From the NCBI GenBank assembly GCA_949710005.1, contig OX453287.1, positions 17,736,517 through 17,800,516 on the forward strand: a DNA stretch of 64,000 nucleotides. The letters are read 5' to 3'. Both the position numbers and the translations under genes were made by a program. Shown piece after piece: positions 11,401 through 34,735 of the stretch. This DNA comes from Ricordea florida. Its lineage: Eukaryota > Cnidaria > Anthozoa > Corallimorpharia > Ricordeidae. The notes beneath the pieces were generated by a model. The model did not search any database and was not told where the DNA came from. It worked only from the letters and a program-made list of their open reading frames with translations. The first letter of the stretch is position 1. Each line of letters starts with the position of its first letter.

Positions 11401-14400
11401 AGAGAGAGAGACTGTCATTCTCCCTAACTTTTCTCCCAGATTACTCCTGTTCCTACCTGTTTGTGTTACCTCATATATCTACTTTCCTATTGGTTCATTG
11501 TGTTTTACGCGGTCAGGTTTCTACCAATAGGGAACTTAGGTAACGAATATGGCGTCGAATAGGACGGCACCAAACAACAGCGCTAACGGACGATACAATG
11601 AAACTGCACGTGCAAAATACAGTCTGGTGAGTTCCTTTATCGCTCTCTACAAACAACGACCTAAACTGATCATTTCTCAAGTTTTCTCGGGGCGTGAATG
11701 AGCAACGCCAAAACTTTTTGTAAAACTCGTAACGAAACACGAACGGATACAACTTTAAAATTTCACAATTTGAAAGGACAATTTAAAAGAAATAAAACAA
11801 GCCCACCGCGAACAGTGCTATACAAAAGAAGTATAACTGTTTCATTGGTATCGCCCTAGGTGTCGTCGTCGTTTTTGGTTCAAGGTCCCTAATGAAACAA
11901 GCGTCACCTGAAAAAGCAGTCAATCCCACAATCCCTTTACACGTGTGTGCAAACATCCTGAATTTTCTCAACTGTGGTGTCAAGAGGTACTGAAAGATGA
12001 AATAACATACAAGCCATCAACAATAATTCTTGTTTTCCTTTTCCATGCTGTTTTCCTTGTTTTCTAACAAGCTCTAACCCATGCGCTCAGGAAAATATCA
12101 TAGAGAGCTTATTCGCAGGCTAGAAATATGTAGAATATAATATAATATACCCCCTGAAAGTTGCTGATGTCAGAGGATTTTCTGAAGCATTTGAAACAAT
12201 AAATTAAGCATAAGATACAGTAAAGTGTTTCAACACAGACAAAACAGAGGATTAAGCTAGCTAGAAAAATCGGGCTGACCTGCAACATCACCAACCTGTG
12301 ATCTCGGTCTGATTTGACTTAGCCCACACCAAACAAGACCAGAATAAAGAATGAACGCTGTGATAAGGTGAGCGGCAAGACGATACGGACTGACACGAGG
12401 AATTTCTGTCTTACTGACTTGTTCTTCATCTAGGCCACTCTTTACCATATACCAGCCTAGTAGACCCTAAAACCAAAACACAGATCCGAAATAATATTGT
12501 ACTGTAAAATGTCTTGTTAATCAAAGTATAATGTCGTTCTGACTATGCGGTAGGATCATTTTAAAAAGCTAGTAAACAGTGATGTACTGTGGTACTGTGT
12601 TTACTAAACAAGTTGGTTCTAAGTTTTTCATCTGTAAATCAAACCATGCAGTGTAACCATTCTTTGGAAAGCTACTGAACAGTACAGTACTGTGTTACCG
12701 TTTGTTTCAATATACAGTGTGGTTCTCACTTCTCATCTCTGGATCAAACCGCACAGTGAGACCATTCTTTGAAAAGCTGCTAAACAGCTCTCACTAATGC
12801 GCAGGTCTTGTTAGGCACAGAAGACTTGAGATCAATGTAAATACCTGGAACATAATCAGTCCTGCAAATACACCAACTCTGATTTTCATTCCCTTGTTAA
12901 ACCATCCTTTGTACCAAAAATAAGCAGCTGGAAGGTAGAAGGCCATTCCAACCATTCGACCCCACATTCTGTGAGCATATTCCATGTACCATATCCACTT
13001 AAACTCAGACAAGGTGATGCCTTGGTTGGTACTAAAGACAACATGAATAGGTTGGAGTGTCCTAAATACTTGTCATCAAGGATCTTTACATATAACGTTT
13101 GTAGTACATGGCATGTTTACCCTTGTTCATTCACATTATCCACAGCTTAGCCCATTCAGCACAAGACAGGCGCTTTTACGAGACCTTACAGTTGAAAGTA
13201 AAGATGGCAGGGTCCATTGTACCCCTAACCAGGGCTAAAAATAAACTCCAGTGCTTGATGACCAGTTGGGCCAGTTTCCTTGAATTCTCAGTGGCCCATC
13301 CCAAAGTGGAGAAGCCCTCGATTTTTTTTTTTTCAGAGTCACATGGCAATCACAAAATCAAAATGGCATCTACATGTTGTGAATGTGGATCGCTCATGAA
13401 GTCACTGTTAAAACGCCTCAGAATTTCCACTTCAGAATTAAAAATTCAGTAGTAAACAACATGTTGAGTTTTATTTTTAACTTTATACTTCGCATAATTT
13501 ACATTGCAACTTTTCGACATTCTGTAGCATAGTCGCACATCGGGCATTCAAACCTTAACTTTTGGTAGCCCTGGTCAGTTTCAACTCACCACGGGTGACC
13601 GTGTGACCACCAATTTTTAACCCTGCCCCTAACCCTTTTTTTCATTAAGCCCTTACCACTTGCTATAGCTAGGTGCAGGTGGAATGAAAAACTGTTTATT
13701 GATCAACCAAAAAACGCAAAGAAGAATAGAAACTCCCATGAAACGTACTATTTATACTCTGGATATGTTTGGTACTTTTCAAACTCTTCCTGCCATTCTT
13801 TTTGTGTCCTTGGTGGCTTCATACCCTTGATCAGGTGCCAATCAACCATTGAAAGACCAGATTCTGTGAGTCGTGTGACACCACCCAGCACCACTGATCC
13901 CACTACCAGACCAGCACATCCAAATAACCAGTAACCTGGAATCAATCAGAATATGGGTAACAATAAGAACAACAACAACAGTAATAATAATAATTATAAC
14001 TAGGTTCTAGCAATTTAAGCACGTCTCTTCATCCACTGTTTCCTGGTCAAATTGGAATTTGCAAGTGTTAGCTCTTATGGAGGGAGGGAAACCAGAGATC
14101 CCAGAGAAAAAGCCTCAGGGCAAGGATAGAACCAATAACCAACTCTACTGACAAAAGACAGAAGGAAATCAATCAAACCTGGGTCACAGAGGTGGGATGA
14201 TTGTCTAAATATGCTGTAAGTTTACTACCCATTAGACTATATACCTCTTACTAATTGAGTTCGAGGTCCATACTGTAAGTTACAGACCAGTTTTTTTCTG
14301 CTCGAATTTAATAGGCCCAAGCGCAAAGCACCTGGGCTATAAATCCAAGGAGAAAAGAAGAGGATCCGTAACTTACAGTACAGACCGAGAAAACGAGGTT

Positions 14401-15180
14401 TATAAGACATTCATTATATCTCAAAACAAACTTTTGAATTTGGTGGGCCGTACAGTGAAGTGTGGCCCGCTAAATTGACCAATCACAGCATGCATACTAA
14501 CTGAGAGATATGATAAATAATTGTATGTGTTATTGATCAAGGTTGTACAGCCAAGATAGCTGCATATTGGCCTCGTTCTTTTTTGCGTTTTATTGTTGTT
14601 AAACATAATCAAGATCAGTAAAAATGTATGGCCATTTTGTTTAGTTTTGTTTCACAGGACAAAATGGGAAATCCCAAGCAGGCACAATAGGCCCATTTTG
14701 CCTCCTCAGGTAGCCAATCTGAACTGAGGATCTACCTCATCTTGCCCGCTTGCTGAACCAGCCATAAAATATGAGAAAATATAATCAGCGATAAAGATTT
14801 TTACATTGCAGTACTCTAAAGTTCCAAGTGAATGACTCTAGAAGTAGTTGAAAAAATGCAACCTAGCTTCTTGTTTGAACGATGACCATGAATGTGGCAC
14901 AACCCAGGCACTAACCTGTAATTTTATTTGCACGGAGTGAGATCTCTGCAGTTGATGGCACAGCTGTTGGTGCTGCGACGGCGACAGCTTCTGTAGCTAA
15001 AAACCTTTGACATCCTCTTGATAAATTATGAAGTTTTGTATGAAACTAATAAAAGAAAAAGATCGTATTGATTTGACTTCCTCTTGTCTGCAAAGACATT
15101 AGAACCTGCAGGAAAGATTTCCATGTGCCGTTTCTCTTAGCTGAAAGGCCTGACATGAAGAGGACATAACGATAACTCAT
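8469..15180 (-). CDS. COX15: COX15, heme A synthase (nine exons)
   Basis: Mitochondrial inner-membrane enzyme that oxidises the C8 methyl of heme O to make heme A for cytochrome c oxidase. I resolved nine exons with GT-AG borders and matching phases: 15106-15180, 14916-15045, 13749-13935, 12845-13031, 12296-12466, 11908-11989, 10203-10357, 9566-9679, 8469-8606 (stop 8469-8471); about 412 aa, as in human COX15. Family segments in order: [129 protein letters not shown]. His residues in EYAHR, YRLAAH, FVHR and ACHQ fit the heme ligands. The N-terminus is basic, Ser/Leu-rich and nearly free of acids, as a mitochondrial presequence. Transcribed divergently from PUS1. Confidence 0.95.
12575..12788. 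repeat. Two units of a ~106-bp dispersed minisatellite in a COX15 intron
   Basis: Units read TACTGTGGTACTGT..., TGGTTCTAAGTTTTTCATCT, ATCAAACCATGCAGTGTAAC, CATTCTTTGGAAAGC. The same unit forms the arrays at 40110-40910 (same strand) and 48420-48875 (inverted), with a degenerate piece at about 18180-18280. Confidence 0.75.
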
Positions 15181-15839
15181 GGTAAATAGAGAATCTAGAT
15201 CAGTGTATATATCAAACGGTATTCCTGAAATTTCTATTCCTAAGGAGAGAAAGCTTATTTTGATGAACATTCTTGAAAGGGTTGAAGAAGACTGTACGCT
15301 TCAAGTTTAAGATTTATCATGTTCTTGACAACGCTTCTGTACTTATTAAATTATGTAACTCCGTTTAGGAGTAAAGACGCAGAGGCCGTAACTGTTGTAA
15401 CATCTTACCGGCTGTCGCATGAGAACATTTACAGGTTTAAGGCCTCTGAGAACGCATCCAACGCGAAACATTGTCATGAACAGCAGCAATCGCGACAATC
15501 AACGAAATTCGTGGAAAGAAATTATTTTTCCGTTCCGTGTTTTCATAGAATTCTAACCAGTGATGTATTGCTCACATGATGTCCTTCGCCATGGCGAAAG
15601 AATTCTGCTGACAAGAAAGAGCGTGGACGCGAAAAATGCTATTGGGGATGTTTGGTCATCTGCAAAATTCTCGTACAATTAACAACAAAACAAACCTATG
15701 GTTCTCGATTGATTTTCCACATACTTTTTATCTGTTCTATTTTATGCGTAAATTCTTAGCTCAACTTTTCTTGGAGATTACTAAAATAGCGCCAGGTTCA
15801 AGCAATTTGGTTGCAAGAATCCTCGGGATTGCATCCAAG
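15181..15839. promoter_or_regulatory. COX15-PUS1 bidirectional promoter region
   Basis: About 660 bp separate the COX15 and PUS1 start codons, which diverge. No TATA box is obvious. Because the PUS1 frame is open upstream, part of this segment (from 15747, or 15636) may be translated as a PUS1 extension. Shared control of two genes with mitochondrial roles is inference from the arrangement. Confidence 0.5.
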
Positions 15840-26406
<10,567 letters not shown>

Positions 26407-26447
26407 AAAGTCAGGTCGTTTAGAGATTGATAAGCGACATTTACAGT

Positions 26448-26627
26448 GCGTTTCTTTAGTGTAATCCAGATTCAGATTTGTGATCCGAGTTCACTCGGAT
26501 CATGACGCATCAAAGGAATCGATGGATCCTTGTCCAGAGTGGATTCATGGGTTCTTTTGATGCTTCGCGATCCGTGTGATCTCGGATCTCAAATCCAGAT
26601 CCGAATCATAAAAGGAAACACGCCCTT
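26448..26627. mobile_element. MITE-like inverted-repeat element downstream of PUS1
   Basis: Ends of the type GTGCGTTTCTTT and AAAGGAAACACGCC, with inner GATCCGAGTTCACTCGGATC and TGGATTCATGGGTTC. A related copy (AAGGATTCATCGGTCCC, ATCTCGGATCACAAATCC) is at about 46090-46220. Confidence 0.65.
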
Positions 26628-27553
26628 GGTCTCAGCTCACTTAAAATTGAAGAACCGGCATCGTGCCGGAACTCTTTGTACAAGTCTTGTAATGGTGTAC
26701 AGTTTTTAACAAAACGTTCTTCGCACCATCTCCATGCTATTCAAACTTCATTTTCCTGTCAGAGCGAATGACGAAGGATCAATGCTTGAAACGTCAGCAC
26801 CCCCTTCTTTTACCTTACGGTGGTACAAATTACTTTATCAACTTGTTTGATTATGCCAATTTCTTGTCTTCCATTAAGCGATCACTTTTCCTTGCACCAA
26901 GAGAGGTCGCTTGGGAGAGAGTTGACTGTAACGAGAAACCCATAACACTTGAAACGTATCACTGCCTTTGAACGTCTTCAACAACAGCTTGCTCACATTC
27001 AGTCTACCAACTACCAAATTTGGTAATCAAGAGAAACCAAATGAACCACCAATCAGTGCCAAAGACTCAGCTCAAAGACTGGAGCAAGCAGTGTCCAAAT
27101 TTGGTGGCAGTGTCCAAATTCGGTGCTTGGGAAGTACTGAATCTGGACAAGCTGTGAACTTGGAATACATGTTTCTAGTCTGCTGTAACTGTAAACAACT
27201 TCATGCTTCTAGGAGACAATACAGCAATTCAAGGACGAGTTTATTTACAAGCATATTATCAATACTGAAGTGAAAGACCATACGTATCCTTTGCTGTTAA
27301 CATCCAGACACTTAAATGTCAATTTTTTTTTTTATTACACTAGACGTTTTCATCTCCGCTTATGTCCTGGACAGAGTGCAAGAATTAGCCCAGACAGTGA
27401 GCTTTGTCATTCCCGGACAATTTCATGTAATTTATCAAACACGAGATACAATGTTTCATCATATATCAGACCTCGACAAGAGAGCTGAAAATGCGACGCA
27501 CAGCGCGGTATTTTAAGCGAAACTCGAGGTGTTTAATTCAAATGCATGTATCC
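26628..27553. other. No gene recognised
   Basis: Open frames of 66-101 codons lack recognisable domains. Part of the segment around 27010-27060 (GAGAAACCAAATGAACCACC) resembles, inverted, the repeat near 21080-21120. Probably repeat-derived. Confidence 0.45.
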
Positions 27554-28165
27554 AGTATTAGTATAAATCTACTAGCGTTCTATCACAAATGCCGCGCTCT
27601 GATTGGCTACACTACCCACTCTCTATTAAACAATTAGATTATGAGCTCGAGATTTCTATCGCGTGATAGTTGACGAGGGCGCAGCCCGAGTCAACTATCA
27701 CGCATAGAAATCGAGAGCGAATAATCTAATTGTTTTAGTATAAATCTACTAGTCATTCAAAACTTTTCCTTTTCCGGAACGGCCTCGACCAGTAAACTGT
27801 CTAAATCTTCTTCACGGACACTTCGAAAACGTGAAGAAGCGGCCGCCATTACGCTACTCACTATCTATCACAGAATAGATAGTGAGTAGCGTAGCCAATC
27901 AGAGCGCGGCATTTGTGATAGAACGCTAGTAGATTTATACTAATCTGTGATAGATAGTGAGTAGCGTAGCAGTGTGCCCTTGCTAACAAAATGGCGGCCG
28001 CTTCACGTTTTCGCCAAGAAGATTTAGACAGTTTACTGGTCGAGGCTGTTCCAGAAAAGACAAAGTTTTGAACGACTAGTAGATTTACACTAAAACAATT
28101 AGATTATTCGCTCTCGATTTCTATCACGCGATAGAAATCTCAAGCTCATAATCTAATTGTTTATT
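27554..28165. mobile_element. Nested fold-back elements with TATAAATCTACTAG ends
   Basis: TAGTATAAATCTACTAG..., TCTATCACAAATGCCGCGCTC and ACAATTAGATTATGAGC occur several times in direct and inverted order. AACAATTAGATTAT appears at both outer parts and CAGTTTACTGGTCGAGG near 28030 mirrors 27790. It reads as one fold-back element inserted into another. Confidence 0.7.
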
Positions 28166-28668
28166 AGTTATAGCTTCTCGAACGAAATTATTCAGGAGAA
28201 ATTAACGATGCAAAAACAAGCCGGTTTTCATCAGATATCCAAACACGTAACGGTGTCTGATTTCCTGTGCTTTTCTGTCATGCATTATTAATTAGTTTGA
28301 GAAGGATCAGTTCTGAACAAATATCATTCTACTTTGGGAAGTAAATTTCAGAGGTTGAACACCGGTAACTGTGGGTTCGGGGTGAGACTACGCCCTTTGC
28401 TGACAACTCCAGATGTGTCCAAAAAATAGTCTTTTCAAGCCAGAATGTGAGTGTAACTTTCACCACTGTGAGATATAAGGGCCCTTCTTCTCATAACGCT
28501 CGAAACCAATCACATTTATCTTTCATATATGTCAGAATACATTTATGAACTCACTTGTAAATCGATTTGTGTGTTTCCCATCGAAGAAGCACCACTGAGT
28601 TTCTTTAGAAAACAAAGCTCCAACACCAGTTATTTGTCTGTGAGGTGACAGCTGAGAAGCTTAGTGAC

Positions 28669-29117
28669 TTAAGCCCCGTTTATGCTGAGAACAGCTGTCC
28701 CGGCTGGAAGGGTCACCCGCCTACCCGAGCTACCCTGGGCGGGCTAACTTTTTTTACATTTCCTACCGTTTGCGCGAGAAAGAAAAAGCTGGCTCGCATA
28801 GAAGACTTACTTTCCTGGACGAGCTACTCGCTTTCGATGTCAGGGTAACCGTTCTAGCAGAGTTGACATTTTCTCATGTAGACACTTTGGCTCGCCTAGC
28901 CGTGTAAATTCGATCTCGAATTTGCAACAGAGAGCATGCGCGACAACTAATCACCATTTTGAATTTGGAAAATCTAGTCCTAGTCTCACACGGCCAGCTT
29001 TTATCTCGGTTACACAGAGTGCACTTTTTGTCATATAAACGCTCGCTAAAGTTGACTCGGCTCGGAGGGTTGACCCTCTTACCCGGGACAACTTTTCTCC
29101 ATGTAAGCAGAGCCTTA
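28669..29117. mobile_element. Possible MITE, imperfect ~60-bp inverted ends
   Basis: TAAGCCCCGTTTATGCTGAG at the left resembles the inverse of CATGTAAGCAGAGCCTTA at the right; inner pieces with CCCGGGTAAGAGGGTC-like sequence also mirror each other imperfectly. Noncoding. Confidence 0.5.
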
Positions 29118-29409
29118 GTCAGGTCGTTTTTTCGTTTGATAGTATTTATTCGGTGGTTTCATGGAGAGGACCGTGCACTGAGAAAATTGATGGGTTATGA
29201 AGGCAACTTTGCCCGGCTGCTTTCAACATTTTAGCCAAGAGAACAAAACAATAACTTTGAGTTACCTATGCATGCTTAGGTGCCAGAACCAGATGCCTTC
29301 CCGTTCCAATTTATAATGCAACCGCTGAGTTATTGCAATGTATATGACTTATGTGACGCGTCGTTGTAAGCTTGTCATTCGGTTTTAATTTCCTTGACTC
29401 AAACAAAGA

Positions 29410-29934
29410 ATGCTAAAATGGTTAAGAACCTTAGCTGACCACACTTACAATCATGAAAGAATGGAGGAGATTCAAACCAAGTCAGTGAAAGACACCAATA
29501 AAGAACAAACAACGACAGAGGAGGTCACTTCTAATCTATCCTTGAATACTGAAGGGAACTGTGATGCAGAACTAGCTATGGACCGTGAGCTGAATGAACA
29601 GCAAGATAAAGCAGGGGGGATTGGCGGCATTCAGCGGTCCATACTGGGTGGGGAGAGTGGGGAGTTTAATAACCCAGAAGGATGCCACGAGGTAAAACAG
29701 TTCATGGACCATGAAGTGAATGAACAGCCCAGTAAAGGAGAGGAAAGGGGTGACCTACAACAGTCCCTGGTGGGTGGGGAGAGTGGGTAGTTTGATGACG
29801 CAAAAGGATACGATGATGTAAAACAGTCGATGGAGTGTCGCGAAAGTGATCACCTCTGCGGTTCAGATTGGAATAGTGAAGTAAAAGGGGAAAACGAAAA
29901 TAATCACATCGTTGAGTTGAAGGAAACGTACTGA
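29410..29934 (+). pseudogene. Broken ORF with internal ~50-residue repeats
   Basis: The frame starts MLKWLRTLADHTYNHERM and then carries an acidic, Gln/Glu-rich repeat: AMDRELNEQQDKAGG...QRSILGGESG, then FMDHEVNEQPSKGEE...QQSLVGGESG, then a third partial unit. A TAG at 29788-29790 interrupts it, but the same frame continues with repeat-like sequence (FDDAKGYDDVKQSMECRESD) to a TGA at 29932-29934. No family recognised. It may be a decayed repeat gene or an exon; no splice sites were assigned. Confidence 0.4.
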
Positions 29935-30708
29935 GTGCCTTGAAGTCCCGAGTAGTGGTTAATTAATTGTCCAGCAAACAGATGACAAGAAGTGAGAAAG
30001 GGTAATCACATGAATGGCACTTTCCAATGAGAATTTCTTATGAGATTGGCTCTAACTTTTAACTAGAATTCAAGCTCAGTATAAACAGACCAGTTATTTT
30101 ATTTCATTCCGTATAAGTTTATGTTTGTCGGGCAAGCAAGTATTTGTCGTGACTTGCAACAGTTGCTGCTCTGGTTACAAGAGTCCCACATCACATTGAT
30201 TTTTTTGAGATAAGTAAAAGTTGTTTTTTAAATACAAGGCCTACTCTGAATCTTGACTCGCTGTAACTTTGAGCGACTTAAACAAAGTTGACTTAAAAAA
30301 AAATTGGCTACTTAAGTCATTTCCGACGGCCCAAAAATCAAGCAAATTGACGGACATTTCATTTTTATTTATTATCTCCGCAGATATTTACAGCAGTGGT
30401 CAGTGATATACCTCATTTTGAAGGATACAAAATAGGCTTTTCAAAGATGTATATTTCACATTCTAGTCGGCAATAATATTTTCCAAAAAAATTTAGCATT
30501 TTACATAACGTATGCATACAATTTGCACATTTATTTCCCCATAAACCAAGATTCCAGCCAATTGCTGAAAAAAGTTAAAATAAAAAAGTTTACCTTTTTT
30601 ATCTGGTATCATTTCTTTCAAATCTGCTTGAAAAATAGCAAATACAGAATGTAATACAATTTAATTTCTATTAGCCATTTTTATTAAATAGATTTAGGCA
30701 AGCCTAAA
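29935..30708. other. No gene recognised
   Basis: AT-rich; no inverted repeats, RNA genes or domains seen. Confidence 0.5.
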
Positions 30709-31152
30709 AGCGGAGCTCCTCACACAGTCCCTCCAAAAATGCTTGAAAACTTGTAGAAAGAACTCAGCTTTATGCTTATGTCCCTCCAAAAACGCTTGAA
30801 AACTTGTAGGAAGAAAATTTTTCCTTCAAAACCGCTATGAATAATCCGCTTCTTCAGCAAAACATTGTAGACTGCTGGCTGTAGGTTGTGTAGCCGCGGC
30901 AAGCCGCGAAAAGCGCGCGAAAAACAAAGCCTCGTTTCGGTTTAAGACCTTCTAAATAACCCGGATGACTATGGCCGCCATGTTGGGGCAACGTCGTCGT
31001 CGTCGTCGCTAGTTGGGGCAACGTCGTCGTCGCTAGGCGCACGCGCCCGCGAGCCATGAAAACTCAAACGCATGGTTTTCTCAATTTCTATCCAAGCACG
31101 GTAGTTATGGGGCTCCGCTCTGCGGCTCTTCGAGCCGCTGTGGAGCTCCGCT
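30709..31152. mobile_element. Non-autonomous element, TIR AGCGGAGCTCC (copy 2)
   Basis: Inverted relative to the copy at 17476-17855, with the same ends and interior. It differs by a short internal duplication (GTTGGGGCAACGTCGTCGTC repeated near 30984-31034) and by a longer left part with two copies of TCCCTCCAAAAA.GCTTGAAA. Confidence 0.75.
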
Positions 31153-31492
31153 AAAAACAAAATCGATAAAAGTTTGCTTTTCAAAATTTCCGGGGAGCTA
31201 TATCCATATGGGAATGTCCATCGGAATATGATGTCAAATGATAGGGAAAACCCTCCTCCTTAACCCCTCCTCGCGCTCTAAAACCAGAATTTAAAAATAC
31301 GTCATGCATCTGTCACTAAGTATACAAGCTAAAATTCACCAAGTGATTGGGTGCGTTCATTTACTTCCTGTGTGCTAAATTTGGAAGCAATAGAAAGTAA
31401 CGTAATATTTTGGCGAGTTTTCTGAATCATGGGTCTTACAAGACCCCATGATCATGAGTTCGTCGGAAATGAGTTAAGGAGACTTTAGGCGA

Positions 31493-32877
31493 TTTTTTTT
31501 ATTATTTATTTATTTAGTCACTCACAAAACTTACACAACAAGAACAGGTGTTAATTAAATTATAAAATTAATGTGACAAGTAACCCTAACGAAGCTTGAA
31601 GCTTATATTAATAGGCTTCCTTTAACTACTAATGAACTAAATTCATGGCTGAGTGCAGAGTGAGCAAGATCTGAAAATTAAACAACAGATCGGCTATCAG
31701 TGAGTTAATTCTTTAGATTTTTTTTAAAAACAGATATAGAAGGAGAACTAATTAGTGAAACAGGCAACGAATTCCAGATTTAAGGTCCTCGGTAAAGGAT
31801 ACTGAATTGCTTTATATTTGTTCTACAAAAATGAGGTCTATACTGAGAGGCTAGTCGAGTTTCGTATTGATGGACTTGATTACTACTTAGGAACAAGTCA
31901 TGAAAGCTATTAGGCAAAAGATTATGGTGATAAGAATACATAAAGGTAGCTACAGAAAATGAATTAATACTAAATATGTCAAGGACTTTAAGCTAGCTAA
32001 ATAAAGGGGCGGTATTTGCTAGATAGTGAGCTTTTGTTATGAGTCGCATTAGACGCTTTCGCAAAAGGTAAATACAGTTTAGATTGGAACAGTAGGTGGA
32101 GGACCAGGCGACATTACAGTATGTTAAGAAGGGATATACAAGGGAGTAATACAAGGTCATCAGAGTTTGGGATGATAGGTAAAAGCGGGCTTTCGCAATG
32201 ATTACCACACTTTTTGATATTTTCTTTGAGACGAAATCAATATGTGGTTTCCAAGAGAGATGCTGGTCAATAAAAACACCTAAAAATTTTGTCTCCGTGA
32301 CTTGCTCGATCACAGTATTTTCAAGAGTAAGAGGGACATTAACATTGACTTTCTTTTGTCTTGGATGAAAAATCATAAAATTTGTTTTAGTCAGATTTAG
32401 AGAACTTATTCACTTTAAGCCAAATAACTATTTTTGCAAGTTCATTGTTAACAATAGATACAAGGTGGTTGGCCTCTTTATGGGAACAAAAGAGACTTGT
32501 GTCATCAGCAAACAGTAAAGATTGAGTAAGACTAGAGACATAGGAAGATCATTAATGTAAATAATAAACAAAAGAGGTCCAAGAATTGAGCCCTGTGGGA
32601 CGTCACATAAAATTTTCCGCGGATAAGATCGATGGGACCCAAACTGAACAAATTGAATAGTCCGTTCGTCAAGATAGCTTTTGATCCACGCCAAAGCAAT
32701 ATCCCGAACACCATAGTGTTGTAGTTTTTGACACAATATTTCATGAGTAATAGTATCAAACGCCTTAGAAAGATCTAAAAACATGTCTGAAGTTGTTTCA
32801 TTTCTGTCGATAGCAGATGATATGTTATTGATCAAGTCAATTAACTCAAAAGCAGTCGAATGATTATTACGGAATCC
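31493..32877 (-). pseudogene. LINE retrotransposon, 3' part (reverse transcriptase and tail)
   Basis: Minus-strand non-LTR retrotransposon interrupted by the transposon at 32878-35519. Before the break: QFGFRNNHSTAFEL, LDLSKAFDTI, DVPQGSILGPLLF; the catalytic F.DD segment falls in a shifted frame near 32500-32540. After a frameshift the RT C-terminal part reads TKTNFMIFHPRQKK...TKFLGVFIDQHLSWKPHI, TYCNVAWSSTY, RLITKAHYLANTAPLF. The plus-strand T-rich run at 31493-31520 corresponds to an A-rich 3' tail. CR1/Jockey-like by general motif pattern; frameshifts make it dead. Confidence 0.8.
32872..32877. repeat. Target site duplication GAATCC (left)
   Basis: GAATCC directly flanks the transposon at 32872-32877 and again at 35520-35525. 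Removing the element and one copy restores a continuous LINE RT reading (QFGFRNNHS), which proves the insertion point. Confidence 0.9.
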
Positions 32878-33126
32878 TACGGTGGCCCAAAAGTGCCACG
32901 GCAATTTCAATTTGATCACGGCAACTTCAATTTAACCACGGCAATTTCAATTTGACCACGGCAATTTCAATTTGACCACGGCAATTTCAATTTGACCACG
33001 GCAATTTCAATTTGACCACGGCAACTTCAATTTAACTAAGGCAATTTCAATTTGATTCACGGCTCAAATTGTCTCGCGACACAGTCAGCGGAATTACAAA
33101 TATTCCCAATTAACGTGGCATTGAAG

Positions 33127-34293
33127 ATGGCGGACGGCGGGAAAGTGAAAGAAGTAAATAAAGCGCTTCTCGAGTCGTTGTTTTACAAGGGTCACGAGTA
33201 TAGAGAAATTTTGCATATCCTTAGAAGTCAGCACCATATAAATATTAGTCTTCGCACTCTTAAAAGAAGGCTGAAACAGTACAGTTTCCAAAGAAATGGT
33301 GTTGAGTTCTGCCCAGGATCTTTGAGAGACGCCATAATGGAAATCATTGATGGTCCAGGGAGTACCATTGGCTACCGAAGTGTTTGGCATGCTGTACAGC
33401 GGAAGGGAATACGTGTTCCCAGGAGCTAAGTTGAAGAAATAGTTCGAGAACGCGACCCCAATGGAGTTGAAGCAAGAAAGGCACACAAGTTGCGTAGACG
33501 AGAGTACATTTGTGGAGGCCCTAATAAGGTTTGGCACGCCGATGGTTATGACAAACTTAAGCCGTATGGCTTTCCCATTTATGGATGTGTTGATGGATAT
33601 AGCAGAAAAGTTCTTTGGTTGTACGTTACTAGGTCCAACAACTTGCCTGATAACATTGCAGCCTATTACTTGGATGCAGTTCGCGAGTATGGGGGTGGGG
33701 GGGGGGGGTGCCACTTGAATTACAGACTGACCTGGGCACAGGAAATGGCATTATGGCTGGGATGCAATCCTTTTTTATGAGTGACCCAGATTCCCATAAA
33801 TACGTGTCATCACCCCATAACCAACGGATTGAGGGATGGTGGAGTTTTCTAAAGAAAAACTGGGCATCTTGGTGGATTTCCTTTTTCAAGGATATGGTTG
33901 ATGCAGGCCATCTTAATAAGTCAGATCCTGTACAGAAGGAATGTTTATGGTTCTGTTTTGGGGAGGTACTCCAGATGGGGCTTAATGAGGTGAAGGATAA
34001 TTGGAACACTCTACATTAGAAAGTCGAGGTTTGAGACAGTCTCTGGAAGGCCTGAATCTCTGTATACAATACCCAAATTTCATGGAGGGGTTGATGACCT
34101 TATGGTTCCTGTTGACAATGCTGACTTGAATTATGCTTATTTTCATCTGGTGAAAGTACATAATATTCAGAGCAATTACCACGAGTACTTTGAATATGTA
34201 GTTAATGAACTTGGACTTTCAAAACCTTGTGACTGGAAAGAGGCTTTTCCCCTCTATCAAAAAATTACAGATGCAGCTGTCAATGGATATTAA
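33127..34293 (+). pseudogene. IS3EU-like DDE transposase, frameshifted
   Basis: The frame starts MADGGKVKEVNKALLESLFY with an N-terminal helix-turn-helix-like region (YREILHILRSQHHINISLRT). The integrase core has WHADGYDKLKPYGF (first Asp), ELQTDLGTGNG (second Asp) and HNQRIEGWWSFLKKNW (Glu), then a C-terminal part ending QKITDAAVNGY. It is broken by an in-frame TAA at 33427-33429, a frameshift at the G-run near 33693-33707, and another near 34010, so it cannot make an active enzyme. Roughly 390 residues when intact. Confidence 0.85.
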
Positions 34294-34735
34294 TGCAGCA
34301 GATAGAAATACAATCCACACATGAAATTGGATTTCTGCCAATATAGACATTTGATTTCAAAGGGACCTTGTGTCAGAAAACATGCTAAAAAGAGTAATTT
34401 TTGGTTGTGGAACAAATAACTCCCTGTTACTTTTGAAGTTCAAAAATGGAACTTACTTTTATCAAGTTCATTTTGTAAGGTAGTATTACATTCTGGTACT
34501 TACCTGTAGTGTTGTGTTTACTGTATGGAAAATACTATGCTTCTTTTTTTAGCCGTTGCACTTAACTGTATCTTTTGACAGCCTTCTTCGAAATCAAGCA
34601 GATGAAATCACAATTAAAGCCACTAAAACAGTTCCAAATCTTTCAATAAACTGCACTGACATCAATCCTGTTTTTATTGACTCGTATTCTTATTTTTTTT
34701 TTAAATGAAATATAAAGATAACATTCAAGTATTAA

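Noticed and set aside
33094-33714. 206-aa minus-strand frame in the transposon
   Set aside because: Antisense to the DDE transposase, which carries the conserved motifs.
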